This document shows positions 26,402 to 33,720 of a stretch of 64,000 nucleotides of DNA, piece after piece; positions within the stretch are counted from its first letter, which is position 1; every line of letters begins with the position of its first letter. Location: positions 682,001 through 746,000 of the forward strand of contig NZ_MTQL01000007.1 in the NCBI RefSeq assembly GCF_001984125.1. The letters are read 5' to 3'. Both the position numbers and the translations under genes were made by a program. Source of the DNA: Leifsonia sp. ALI-44-B. GTDB lineage: Bacteria; Actinomycetota; Actinomycetes; Actinomycetales; Microbacteriaceae. The notes under the pieces are model-generated. The model searched no databases and was not told the origin of the DNA. It saw only the letters and a list, made by a program, of their open reading frames with translations.

Positions 26402-28141
26402 GTGGCTGACGATCAACGCGTCCTCGCCGGACGCTATCTCGTCGGCGACCTCATCGGTCACGGGGGCATGGCCGAGGTGTTCCGGGGCACAGACACGCGC
26501 CTGGGGCGCACGGTCGCGATCAAGATCCTGCGCTCCGAGCTCGCCACCGACCCCGCCTTCCGCACCCGTTTCCGCCAGGAGGCGCAGGCCGCATCGCGCA
26601 TGGCGCACCCCACCATCGTGCGGGTCTACGACGCGGGCGAAGAGACGACCACGGCCGACGACGGCCGCACGGTGCGCGAGCCCTTCATCGTCATGGAATA
26701 CGTCGAGGGCCGCACGCTCAAGGCCATGATCTCCGAGGGCCCCATCGAGCAGTCCGAGGCTGTGCGCATCTCCGAGGGCATCCTCACCGCGCTCGAATAC
26801 TCGCACCGCGCGGGTGTCGTGCACCGCGACATCAAGCCCGGCAACATCATGATCACGCCCGACGGCCGCGTCAAGGTCATGGACTTCGGCATCGCGCGCG
26901 CCGTCTCCGACTCGTCGACCACGGTCGCGCAGACCACCGCCATCCTCGGCACGGCCGCCTACTTCTCGCCCGAACAGGCGAAAGGCGAGACCGTCGACGC
27001 CCGCACCGACCTCTACTCCACGGGCGTCGTGCTGTTCGAGATGCTCACGGGCCGCGCGCCGTTCCGTGGTGACACGGCCGTCGCGGTCGCCTACCAGCAC
27101 GTCAGCGAAACCCCCGTGAAGCCGTCCTCGGTCAACCCGCAGGTGTCGCCGGCCCTCGACGTCGTCGTGCTGCGCGCCCTGCACAAGGGCCGCAACGACC
27201 GCTACCAGACGGCCGCCGAGTTCCGGGATGACCTCGTGCTCGCCGGTTCGGGCAAGGTCCCGCTCTACCGCCGCCAAGAGGATGCCAGCACGGCGCTCTT
27301 CGGCACGGCCGTCCCCACGTCTACGAGCACCGAGCAGGCGCTCCGTCAGCTCACCACCGACACCACGGTCACGCGCACCCAGCGCCGACCCCCCGTCGTC
27401 TGGATCTGGGCGGGCATCGCCGCCGTGGCCGTCATGCTCGTCGCCGTCATGATCTGGGTGCTCACGCTGCCCACCGGTTCTACGCTGCCCACCGACACCC
27501 GCACGATGCCCAACGTGGTCAACGTGGCCGAACAAGACGCGCTCGACACCCTGAACGGGCTCGATCTCGTCCCCGTCGTGCAGCGCGAGGCGAGCGATAC
27601 GGTCGACCCCGGCATCGTCATCCGCACCGACCCTGCCGCCGGCCTCAAGGTTCCGCGCGAGCAGAGCGTGCGCGTGACCGTCTCGTCCGGCCCCGAGCAG
27701 GCGGTGGTCCCCGAGGTCACGGGCCAGGGCACGGATGCCGCGGTGCAGGCCCTGCAGGCCGCGGGTCTCGTCGCGGGCTCGCAGAACAAAGAGAACTCAC
27801 CCACCGTGCCCGCCGATACGGTCATGCGCTCCGACCCTGCGGCCGGCACACCCGTCGGCAAGGGCAGCACGGTCAACCTGATCGTGTCGTCCGGCCTCGT
27901 GACCATTTCGGATGTCCGCGGCCAGATCTTGTCGGTCGCCACCGAGATGATGTCCGACCCGGCCGTCGGCCTCACGGTCACCCCCAAGCCCGACCCGTCG
28001 TGCCCCGCGCAGGCGAACAGTCCCGTCACCAACCAGTCGCTGGCTCCCGGAGACGTGCCCCAGGGCTCGACCATCGAGCTCAGCTACTGCTCGGGCGGCG
28101 CACCCTCGACGCCCTCCGCTCCGACGCCCGACGAGGGCTAG
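26402..28141 (+). CDS. pknB: PknB, membrane Ser/Thr kinase with three PASTA domains
   Basis: 579 residues from a GTG with AGAAGGAG upstream. The kinase domain (about 11-275) has GHGGMAEVFRG, Lys41 (VAIKIL), HRDIKPGN with Asp143 and DFGIAR. A membrane helix (about 331-356) is followed by three PASTA repeats beginning at MPNVVNVAEQDALDTLN, VVPEVTGQGTDAAVQAL and ISDVRGQILSVATEMM; these bind muropeptides or lipid II. It controls cell-wall synthesis with PstP, FhaA and MurJ. A 77-base gap with a possible own -10 element (TAGTAT) separates it from pknA. Its stop is eight bases from the stop of the convergent trpG-like gene. Confidence 0.96.
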   Translation: MADDQRVLAGRYLVGDLIGHGGMAEVFRGTDTRLGRTVAIKILRSELATDPAFRTRFRQEAQAASRMAHPTIVRVYDAGEETTTADDGRTVREPFIVMEYVEGRTLKAMISEGPIEQSEAVRISEGILTALEYSHRAGVVHRDIKPGNIMITPDGRVKVMDFGIARAVSDSSTTVAQTTAILGTAAYFSPEQAKGETVDARTDLYSTGVVLFEMLTGRAPFRGDTAVAVAYQHVSETPVKPSSVNPQVSPALDVVVLRALHKGRNDRYQTAAEFRDDLVLAGSGKVPLYRRQEDASTALFGTAVPTSTSTEQALRQLTTDTTVTRTQRRPPVVWIWAGIAAVAVMLVAVMIWVLTLPTGSTLPTDTRTMPNVVNVAEQDALDTLNGLDLVPVVQREASDTVDPGIVIRTDPAAGLKVPREQSVRVTVSSGPEQAVVPEVTGQGTDAAVQALQAAGLVAGSQNKENSPTVPADTVMRSDPAAGTPVGKGSTVNLIVSSGLVTISDVRGQILSVATEMMSDPAVGLTVTPKPDPSCPAQANSPVTNQSLAPGDVPQGSTIELSYCSGGAPSTPSAPTPDEG

Positions 28142-28148
28142 CGGCGCC

Positions 28149-28784
28149 TTAGAGCTGTACGAGCGGGCTGAGTCCTCGCGCCGTCACGGCGGCCTCCGGC
28201 AGACCGGATGCCGCGAGCCAGTTGCCCAGCATCTGGTAACCGCCCTGCGTCAGAACGCTCTCGGGGTGGAACTGCACACCGTAGATGGGCGCACTCTCGT
28301 GCTGCACGCCCATGATGACGCCGCCCTGCGTGCGGCTGGTCACGGCCAGCTCGGCGGGCGTCGTGCCGTCGACAACAGCCAAGGAGTGGTAACGCGTGGC
28401 GGTGAAGGGCTGCGGAACGCCGTTGTAGATGACGCTGTCGTCGTGCTGGACCAGCGACGTCTTGCCGTGCATGAGTTCTTCGGCGACCGTCACGGTGGCG
28501 CCGAACGCTTCGGCGATCGCCTGGTGGCCGAGGCACACGCCGAAGAGGGGTGTGCCCGCTTGAAGTGCGGCGTGAACCATGGGGATGGAGACGCCCGCAT
28601 CCGACGGCTTGCCCGGACCGGGCGAGACCAGCACGGCGTCGTATTCGGAGAGCTTGGCCGCGGCGTCGCCGGCGGCGAAGGCGTCGTTGCGCAACACCTC
28701 GGTCTCGGCGCCCAGCTGCTGCAGGTAGCCGTTGAGGGTGTAGACGAAACTGTCGTAGTTATCGATGACGAGTACTCGGGTCAT
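28149..28784 (-). CDS. glutamine amidotransferase, anthranilate/aminodeoxychorismate synthase component II
   Basis: 211 residues, a class I glutamine amidotransferase: the nucleophile elbow GVCLGHQ (Cys in the middle), the VSPGPGKPSDAG oxyanion region, and the HPE of GVQFHPESVLTQ complete the triad. It releases ammonia from glutamine for a chorismate-using partner (TrpE or PabB), which is not in the window; the gene is called either trpG or pabA in related genomes. A GGAGG Shine-Dalgarno lies within the end of the 52-codon gene upstream, implying translational coupling. It is the last gene of the sortase operon. Confidence 0.93.
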   Translation of the reverse strand: MTRVLVIDNYDSFVYTLNGYLQQLGAETEVLRNDAFAAGDAAAKLSEYDAVLVSPGPGKPSDAGVSIPMVHAALQAGTPLFGVCLGHQAIAEAFGATVTVAEELMHGKTSLVQHDDSVIYNGVPQPFTATRYHSLAVVDGTTPAELAVTSRTQGGVIMGVQHESAPIYGVQFHPESVLTQGGYQMLGNWLAASGLPEAAVTARGLSPLVQL

Positions 28785-28788
28785 GCGG

Positions 28789-28947
28789 TCAACCTCCTAC
28801 GGTGACATCCGTCGCGTTGGTGAGCTCTTGAACCCAGGGGAAGACCCACGTGACGAGGCTATACAACACGATAGCGACGATCACGAGCACGATCAGCAAC
28901 CGGATCCACCAGGGGCCGGGCAGGATGCGCCAGAACGCTCCGTACAT
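28789..28947 (-). CDS. 52-residue single-pass membrane protein between sortase and amidotransferase genes
   Basis: ATG at 28947, stop at 28789-28791. The peptide starts MYGAFWRILPGPWWIRLLIV, continues as one hydrophobic helix (about residues 15-38) and ends in a hydrophilic tail (LTNATDVTVGG). The aromatic 'W-R-I-L-P-G-P-W' start and 'W-V-F-P-W-V' after the helix look conserved in this locus of other Actinobacteria (recalled, not searched). It sits 43 bases after the sortase gene and four bases before the amidotransferase start, whose ribosome-binding site it contains. Function unknown. Confidence 0.75.
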   Translation of the reverse strand: MYGAFWRILPGPWWIRLLIVLVIVAIVLYSLVTWVFPWVQELTNATDVTVGG

Positions 28948-28990
28948 GTCTTGTCCTCTTCTTACTGGTTCTTACTCGATGAGTGTGGGG

Positions 28991-29761
28991 CTACTTCTGC
29001 GCCGCGAGTTCGGCCGGGGGGCCGGCGTCGGTCGGCCGCCACGAGTCGAACACGCCGTAGGCGACGATGCGCTCGGCCGTCGAGAGCTTGGGGTTGCAGC
29101 TTGTGAGAGTGATGAACGAATCGGTCATCTCGGTCACCTCGGTCTGCGGCACCGGGTTCAAGACGTCGACGGCCTTGGGCGTGACGTACTCGAGGGTGCG
29201 GAACTTGTAGGTGTACCAGCCATCCTTCGTCTGCACGATGATGGAGTCGCCCACCTGCAGCTCGGCAATCTGGTTGAGCGGTTTGCCGTAGGTGTTGCGG
29301 TGGCCGGCCAACGCGAAGTTGCCGTTTTCTCCGAGCACCTGCGTGTCGGGATAGTGCCCGATGCCGATCTTGTCGAGCGTGCGGGCCTTGCTCACGCCGC
29401 CGGCGATGTTCTGGTGATACTCCGAACCGAAACGTGGAACCTGCAACACCGCGAACGTCTCGCCATCGACGGGTTCGGGAGAAACGGGAGGGGCCCCGAA
29501 ATCGGTCTCGTCGGACCTCGGCAGGTCACCCAGGTCGCCAGTCCAGCTCTCGCTCAACTGCGCAGCGGCGCTGTCCTGCTCCGCGCGCACCACGATGTCG
29601 TTCCACCACAGCTGCCACACCAGATACAGCATGACGAGCAGTCCGGCGGTGAAGAGGAGCTCGCCGAGCACGCCGAGGAACGTCACCTTGGGCGGCCGCT
29701 TGGCCGTCTTGCGGGTGCGACGCTCGCGGCGGGTCACAGGTGTGCCGTGGGCAGTGGTCAT
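28991..29761 (-). CDS. class E sortase
   Basis: 256 residues from the ATG at 29761; an upstream in-frame ATG lacks support, and a -10 element is seven bases upstream. A cytoplasmic basic N-terminus (RRERRTRKTAKRPPK) precedes one membrane helix (about 32-52). The catalytic domain has His in LAGHRNTYGKP, Cys in TLTSCNP and Arg in STAERIVAYG, the sortase triad. Class E enzymes attach LAXTG proteins to the wall or, beside other genes, serve as housekeeping sortases. No sortase substrate is seen in the window. Confidence 0.92.
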   Translation of the reverse strand: MTTAHGTPVTRRERRTRKTAKRPPKVTFLGVLGELLFTAGLLVMLYLVWQLWWNDIVVRAEQDSAAAQLSESWTGDLGDLPRSDETDFGAPPVSPEPVDGETFAVLQVPRFGSEYHQNIAGGVSKARTLDKIGIGHYPDTQVLGENGNFALAGHRNTYGKPLNQIAELQVGDSIIVQTKDGWYTYKFRTLEYVTPKAVDVLNPVPQTEVTEMTDSFITLTSCNPKLSTAERIVAYGVFDSWRPTDAGPPAELAAQK

Positions 29762-29768
29762 GGTGGCG

Positions 29769-29774
29769 ATTCTA
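29769..29774 (-). promoter_or_regulatory. -10 element (TAGAAT) for leaderless sortase mRNA
   Basis: On the minus strand TAGAAT is followed by seven bases (CGCCACC) and the ATG at 29761. No Shine-Dalgarno is present. Confidence 0.5.
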
Positions 29775-29885
29775 TCGAGCGCTCGTGACGCAAACCCTGC
29801 GAGTGCCGTGGGAGCGTCGACGGCCGCCGACAGAAGCGTGCCCGGACCAGCACCGTTCACTCAGCGAAGGGGTCGCTCGTCCCGC

Positions 29886-29891
29886 TACAAT
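29886..29891 (+). promoter_or_regulatory. -10 element (TACAAT) for leaderless crgA mRNA
   Basis: TACAAT lies seven bases before the ATG at 29899. An earlier in-frame ATG at 29890 would overlap this box, so the downstream start is favoured. Confidence 0.5.
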
Positions 29892-29898
29892 GGGCGGC

Positions 29899-30144
29899 AT
29901 GGCACGCACCAAGCAGAACACCAAGCCCCTGGCATCCGACACCGAGCGATCGGGCGAGCAGGCCCCGAACCCTGTGTGGTTCAAGCCGGTCATGTTCGGC
30001 TTCATGCTCGTGGGCCTCGCGTGGATCATCGTCTTCTACGTCAGCCAGGGCGTTCTGCCCATTCCCGCGCTTGCGTCGTGGAACATCGCGGTCGGCTTCG
30101 GCATCGCGTTCATCGGCTTCCTCATGACCACTCGCTGGCGCTAG
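29899..30144 (+). CDS. crgA: CrgA, cell division inhibitor/septation membrane protein
   Basis: 81 residues with two membrane helices (about 29-48 and 61-77) and the family pattern NPVWFKPVMFGFMLVGLAWI followed by a short loop and WNIAVGFGIAFIGFLMTTRW. CrgA acts at the division site and, in mycobacteria, helps recruit PBPs and other divisome proteins. Neighbourhood between the sortase/pknB group and the rhomboid/cyclophilin genes is conserved in Actinobacteria. The start was chosen because of the -10 box seven bases upstream. Confidence 0.93.
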   Translation: MARTKQNTKPLASDTERSGEQAPNPVWFKPVMFGFMLVGLAWIIVFYVSQGVLPIPALASWNIAVGFGIAFIGFLMTTRWR

Positions 30145-30182
30145 CAAGCCGCGCCACCCACGCTTTCGCGCTGCCGAACTTC

Positions 30183-30219
30183 AGCCGCCGCATCCTGACC
30201 CCAGGTGCGGCGGCTTTTT
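30183..30219 (+). terminator. intrinsic terminator of crgA
   Basis: AGCCGCCGCA at 30183-30192 pairs with TGCGGCGGCT at 30206-30215 and is followed directly by TTTTT: a textbook Rho-independent terminator. Confidence 0.9.
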
Positions 30220-30262
30220 CGTGCCATCGGCGCTGCGTGAGTGACGCGCGCGGCTATACCGC

Positions 30263-30309
30263 AATTACACGCGTGTAATTATCCCCAGTGTTAATAAACC
30301 TGTGGATAA
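30263..30309. promoter_or_regulatory. 18-bp perfect palindrome next to DnaA boxes at a convergent junction
   Basis: AATTACACGCGTGTAATT (30263-30280) is a perfect palindrome. Overlapping its end is TTATCCCCA (30279-30287, one mismatch to TTATCCACA), and 13 bases on lies the perfect minus-strand DnaA box TGTGGATAA (30301-30309). The stretch is AT-rich relative to its surroundings and lies between the 3' ends of crgA and the rhomboid gene, so it is not a promoter for either. Confidence 0.6.
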
Positions 30310-30321
30310 CTTTGTAGCCGA

Positions 30322-31161
30322 CTACACAAAGACGTAGGTCAGGCTCGCCGCGACGAGCACGACGGCGACCGCTATCAGGAGTCCGATCTGCAGATTCTTC
30401 TGGTTGCGACGGCGTGTCTCGAACAGGATCAGTCCTATGATCGCGCCCACGACGAGCCCACCGAGGTGCGCCTGCCACGAGATGCCGAAGCCGGGAACGA
30501 AGCCGATCACCAGGTTGATTCCCACGAGAACGAGCAGACCGGTCATATCGCCGCCGAGCCGCCGCTGAATCACGAGGAACGCGCCCATCAAGCCGAAGAT
30601 CGCGCCGGATGCTCCGACCACACCCTGCAATGGGTTGGCCAGGAACATCACGGCAAGCGAACCGCCGAGCGCCGACAACAGATACAGCGCGAGGTAGCGC
30701 ACCCGCCCGAGCATGGGCTCGAGGATGCGACCGAAGAGGAACAGCGTGTAGAGGTTCAGCGCCAGGTGCAAGAAGTTGCCATGCACGAAGGCTGCCGTCA
30801 GCATGCGCCACGGCTCGAAGGGCGCTCCCGTGTTGGGCATCGAGTAGACACCCGCATACGACAGAACGTCGGTGACCAGGTTGCCCGTCACCAGCTGCAG
30901 CACATACACCACGGCGCAAATCGCGATGATGGCGTAGGTAACGACCGGCGCGTCAGACGATGCGGTCAGGATGGTCGGGCGCACCTGTCGCGGCGCCGAT
31001 CGCCGCTGCTCGGCCATGCACTCGGGGCACACGACGCCCACGGCGGCCGGGGTCTGGCATTCACCGCAGATGGTGCGGCCGCAGCGCTGGCACAGCACGA
31101 AGCTCTGACGATCGGGATGCCGGTAGCAGAAGTTGTCGCGGTCGGGTTGGGCCTGGCTCAT
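30322..31161 (-). CDS. rhomboid intramembrane serine protease with N-terminal zinc-binding domain
   Basis: 279 residues from the ATG at 31161 (GAAGGT upstream). The first 45 residues hold a B-box/zinc-ribbon-like cluster: CYRHP, CQRCGRTICGEC and CPEC. Six to seven membrane helices follow, with the catalytic Ser in GASGAIFG and catalytic His in WQAHLGG, and the HGNFLHLALNLYTL motif of the second helix. It cleaves membrane substrates inside the bilayer; the target is unknown. It lies 137 bases downstream of the cyclophilin gene on the same strand. Confidence 0.93.
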   Translation of the reverse strand: MSQAQPDRDNFCYRHPDRQSFVLCQRCGRTICGECQTPAAVGVVCPECMAEQRRSAPRQVRPTILTASSDAPVVTYAIIAICAVVYVLQLVTGNLVTDVLSYAGVYSMPNTGAPFEPWRMLTAAFVHGNFLHLALNLYTLFLFGRILEPMLGRVRYLALYLLSALGGSLAVMFLANPLQGVVGASGAIFGLMGAFLVIQRRLGGDMTGLLVLVGINLVIGFVPGFGISWQAHLGGLVVGAIIGLILFETRRRNQKNLQIGLLIAVAVVLVAASLTYVFV

Positions 31162-31298
31162 GCGAACCTTCAGCTCCTCGGGGTCGGGGCGGATCGACGA
31201 CGTGCGGTAAGAAAAACGGCCCCGGTGCCGAAGCCCCGCCCGATGGACGAAGGGTTCGGCGCCGAGGCCGCGGAAGCGCTGATCGCGCCAGCCGGGGC

Positions 31299-31838
31299 CT
31301 ATGCCTCGGTGACGGTGACGTTCTGGATGACGATGTCGTCGAGCGGGCGGTCGCGCGCGTCGGTGGGGACGGCGGCGAGCTTGTCGACGATCTTGCGGCT
31401 GGCATCGTCGGCGACCTGGCCGAAGATGGTGTGCTTGCCCTGCAGCCACGTGGTCGGGCCGACGGTGATGAAGAACTGCGAGCCGTTGGTGCCCTTGCCG
31501 CCGATGGTGCCGGCGTTGGCCATGGCCAGGATGTAGGGCTCGGTGAAGCCGAGTTCAGGGTGGATCTCGTCGTCGAACTGGAAGCCGGGCCCGCCCGTTC
31601 CGGTGCCGAGCGGGTCGCCGCCCTGGATCATGAAGCCGGGGATGATGCGGTGGAAGATCACACCGTCATAGAGGGGACGCTTGGTGGGCTGACCGGAGGT
31701 GGGGTCGACCCACTCGATGTCGCCCGTTGCGAGGCCGGTGAAGTTCTTCACGGTCTTCGGTGCGTGGTTGCCGAACAGGTTGACGACGATGTCGCCATAG
31801 TTGGTGTGGAGCGTTGCGACAGCGGTGTGCGATGACAT
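31299..31838 (-). CDS. ppiA: peptidyl-prolyl cis-trans isomerase, cyclophilin type
   Basis: 179 residues. Cyclophilin hallmarks are FHRIIPGFMIQGGDP (active-site Arg, Phe, Met, Gln), MANAGTIGGKGTNGSQFFIT and LQGKHTIFGQV (active-site His). There is no signal peptide, so it is cytoplasmic like mycobacterial PpiA. The ATG at 31838 has AAGAAT seven bases upstream, suggesting a leaderless message; the longer upstream frame is not needed. It is placed between crgA/rhomboid and gyrA as in other Actinobacteria. Confidence 0.95.
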   Translation of the reverse strand: MSSHTAVATLHTNYGDIVVNLFGNHAPKTVKNFTGLATGDIEWVDPTSGQPTKRPLYDGVIFHRIIPGFMIQGGDPLGTGTGGPGFQFDDEIHPELGFTEPYILAMANAGTIGGKGTNGSQFFITVGPTTWLQGKHTIFGQVADDASRKIVDKLAAVPTDARDRPLDDIVIQNVTVTEA

Positions 31839-31845
31839 GTTCCCA

Positions 31846-31851
31846 ATTCTT
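31846..31851 (-). promoter_or_regulatory. -10 element (AAGAAT) before the cyclophilin gene
   Basis: On the minus strand AAGAAT, preceded by TGT, is seven bases from the ATG; the alternative register TAAGAA leaves eight. Less canonical than the TANNNT boxes of its neighbours. Confidence 0.35.
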
Positions 31852-31950
31852 ACACATGCCCACCTGCGCAACCCATGTGCCCCTCCGAGCATTCAATGGC
31901 AAGATGGGGGCATTCGTCCGCACGAAATCGATGATCGATGGAGGTCAGCA

Positions 31951-32472
31951 GTGAGTCTGTCACGCAAGCGCAAGAAGGAGCTGAAACGGCTCAAGAACCA
32001 CGCCAACGATCTGTGGCAGTCGCAGCAGGAAATCCTTGACCACGCCAACGCCGTCGCGCGAGAAGCAGGCCGTCAACTGGGAAATTACAGCCGCGAGCAG
32101 GTCGCTCCCGTGGTCCGCGGTGCCTACGACCAGCGTCTCGCCCCGGTCGTCGACCGCGGCGTCAAGGTCACGCACAAGGTGGCCGACGAGGCCAACCGTG
32201 CATTCAACAAGAACGTTCTCCCCGCTGTGGGCACGGCGCTCGGCGCGGTTCTCAGCGTCGGCGACATCGCCAAGGACACCCGTGTTCGCTCAGCGCTGAA
32301 CCGTCTGCAGGGCAAGCCGCCCGTCAAGAAGGGTCCCGGCGCGGGCACGGTCATCGCGATCGGTGTCGGCGTCGTCGCTGCTGCCGGTGTCGCCTACGCC
32401 GTCTGGCAGACCTTCCGTGCCGACGACGAGCTCTGGGTCGCCGAAGAAGAGCCGGTTCTGCCGAACCTGTAA
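31951..32472 (+). CDS. conserved hypothetical membrane-tethered protein
   Basis: 173 residues from a GTG with GGAGG upstream. The first 60 residues are strongly basic and helical (RKRKKELKRLKNHANDLW), a middle amphipathic part (about 60-125) follows, then one hydrophobic helix (about 130-152, GTVIAIGVGVVAAAGVAYAV) and an acidic tail (DDELWVAEEEP). I recall similar proteins beside ppiA in Microbacteriaceae. A topology with the basic part in the cytoplasm is likely. No function can be given. Confidence 0.75.
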   Translation: MSLSRKRKKELKRLKNHANDLWQSQQEILDHANAVAREAGRQLGNYSREQVAPVVRGAYDQRLAPVVDRGVKVTHKVADEANRAFNKNVLPAVGTALGAVLSVGDIAKDTRVRSALNRLQGKPPVKKGPGAGTVIAIGVGVVAAAGVAYAVWQTFRADDELWVAEEEPVLPNL

Positions 32473-32513
32473 ACACCGTTCGGCCGCTCCGCCAGCGCGC
32501 GGCCACAACGTCA

Positions 32514-32546
32514 GAAGAGCGCATCCTCAGTGAGGGTGCGCTCTTC
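32514..32546 (+). terminator. hairpin terminator between convergent genes
   Basis: GAAGAGCGCA (32514-32523) pairs with TGCGCTCTTC (32537-32546), with additional CCTC/GAGG pairing inside. It is followed by TTGT on the plus strand and lies between the hypothetical gene and the convergent Nudix gene, so it may serve both. Confidence 0.65.
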
Positions 32547-32596
32547 TTGTCGTTATCAGTGCCGTTGTCGGTGCCGTTGTCGTTCCGGGGTGCCGG

Positions 32597-33022
32597 TCAG
32601 ACGGTGTCGTCGAGCATGCGCATCGCGACATCCACGAGCCCGACTCGCTTGAGCGTCGGCAGCGCCGAGAGCGGATGCCAGGCGGCGTAGTCCGTCGAGC
32701 CATCCTCTTCGAACGTGAGGTCGCCGCCCGTCACGTGCGCACGGTAGAGGATGCGGATGGCGTGCAACGGGCCCTGCGCCGCGGGGTCGAGTCGCCGCGT
32801 CGCCGGCACGACATAGGAGTCGATGCCGATGAGACCGTCGAGGTCGGCTTCATAACCCGTCTCTTCGAAGATCTCGCGCACCGCGGCATCCGAGGGATCT
32901 TCGCCGGGGTCGATGCCTCCACCGGGGAGCGTCCAGCCGTCGTGCCCACGCTCGTTCCAGTGGGCGAGCAGGATGTTGTCGCCCTCGATGATCACACCGT
33001 ATGCCGCAACCCGAATGTCCAT
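32597..33022 (-). CDS. Nudix hydrolase
   Basis: 141 residues from the ATG at 33022, six bases after a TAGGCT -10 element; a GTG two codons earlier lies between them. The Nudix box GGGIDPGEDPSDAAVREIFE continuing into ETGY (about residues 35-58) is intact, with the REIFEETG core that binds Mg2+. The N-terminal strand (VAAYGVIIEGDNILLAHW) is typical of MutT/ADP-ribose-type Nudix proteins. The substrate is a nucleoside diphosphate derivative of unknown identity. It runs head-to-tail with the FMN reductase gene 60 bases upstream but has its own promoter. Confidence 0.92.
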   Translation of the reverse strand: MDIRVAAYGVIIEGDNILLAHWNERGHDGWTLPGGGIDPGEDPSDAAVREIFEETGYEADLDGLIGIDSYVVPATRRLDPAAQGPLHAIRILYRAHVTGGDLTFEEDGSTDYAAWHPLSALPTLKRVGLVDVAMRMLDDTV

Positions 33023-33028
33023 GCGCAC

Positions 33029-33034
33029 AGCCTA
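33029..33034 (-). promoter_or_regulatory. -10 element (TAGGCT) for leaderless Nudix mRNA
   Basis: On the minus strand TAGGCT is followed by six bases (GTGCGC) and the ATG at 33022, which supports that start over the GTG at 33028. Confidence 0.4.
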
Positions 33035-33082
33035 CGCGGGCATCCCGAGGTCATACGCGGGGATTCCTCACTCGGACCAGGA

Positions 33083-33709
33083 CTACTGCCCCTGTGCCCG
33101 CAGCATGTCCTCGAACGACATCTCGAGTGCGAACGGGTCGGCCTGAGGCGTACGCGGCGACGAACCGAGCACGGCGTTCGCCAGCTCTCCGGCGGTGCGC
33201 GAGATGCGAGAGGGCAGATCGGCCACCGTGTCGGCACCGTCACCCCAGTCGGAGCTGGCCGCGAACACGCCGGTGCTCACGGGCGCAGCATGCAGGTAGG
33301 TGAACAGCGGGCGGATGGCATAGTCGATCGCGAGCGAGTGACGCGACGTGCCGCCGGTCGCCCCCAACAACACAGGCGTTCCGACGATCGCCTCGCGGTC
33401 GAGGATGTCGATGAACGACTTGAACAGACCGCTGTAGCTCGTGCTGAAGATGGGTGTCACGGCGACGATGCCATCGGCCGCCGACAGGGCGTCCAGCGCC
33501 TCACGCAGTTCGGCCGACGGAAAGCCTGTCAACAGGTTCTTGGTCACGTCGAGCGCGTGGTCCCGCAACTCGATAACACGAACGGATGCCTCGACGCCGC
33601 TCTCGGCCAGGCGTGACACCGTGGCATCCGCGAGCCGGTCGGCCAGCAGGCGCGTGGACGAGGGGTTGCTCAGCCCGGCGCTCAGGACGACGATCTTCTT
33701 CTCGGTCAT
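33083..33709 (-). CDS. NAD(P)H-dependent FMN reductase, CE1759 family
   Basis: 208 residues; AAGGAGG precedes the ATG. Flavodoxin-like fold with the FMN phosphate loop SAGLSNPSSTRLLADR, the VTPIFSTSYSGLFKSFID motif and LLGATGGTSRHSL as in MsuE/SsuE-type NADPH-dependent FMN reductases. It supplies reduced FMN to the luciferase-like monooxygenase encoded immediately upstream (11-base gap). The pair corresponds to the CE1758/CE1759 pair of Corynebacterium. Confidence 0.92.
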   Translation of the reverse strand: MTEKKIVVLSAGLSNPSSTRLLADRLADATVSRLAESGVEASVRVIELRDHALDVTKNLLTGFPSAELREALDALSAADGIVAVTPIFSTSYSGLFKSFIDILDREAIVGTPVLLGATGGTSRHSLAIDYAIRPLFTYLHAAPVSTGVFAASSDWGDGADTVADLPSRISRTAGELANAVLGSSPRTPQADPFALEMSFEDMLRAQGQ

Positions 33710-33720
33710 GACGGCCCTCC

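Noticed and set aside
31205-31235. T-run with adjacent GGGGCCG as a terminator of the cyclophilin gene
   Set aside because: The T-run on the minus strand follows GGGGCCG, but no complementary upstream arm at a suitable distance exists.
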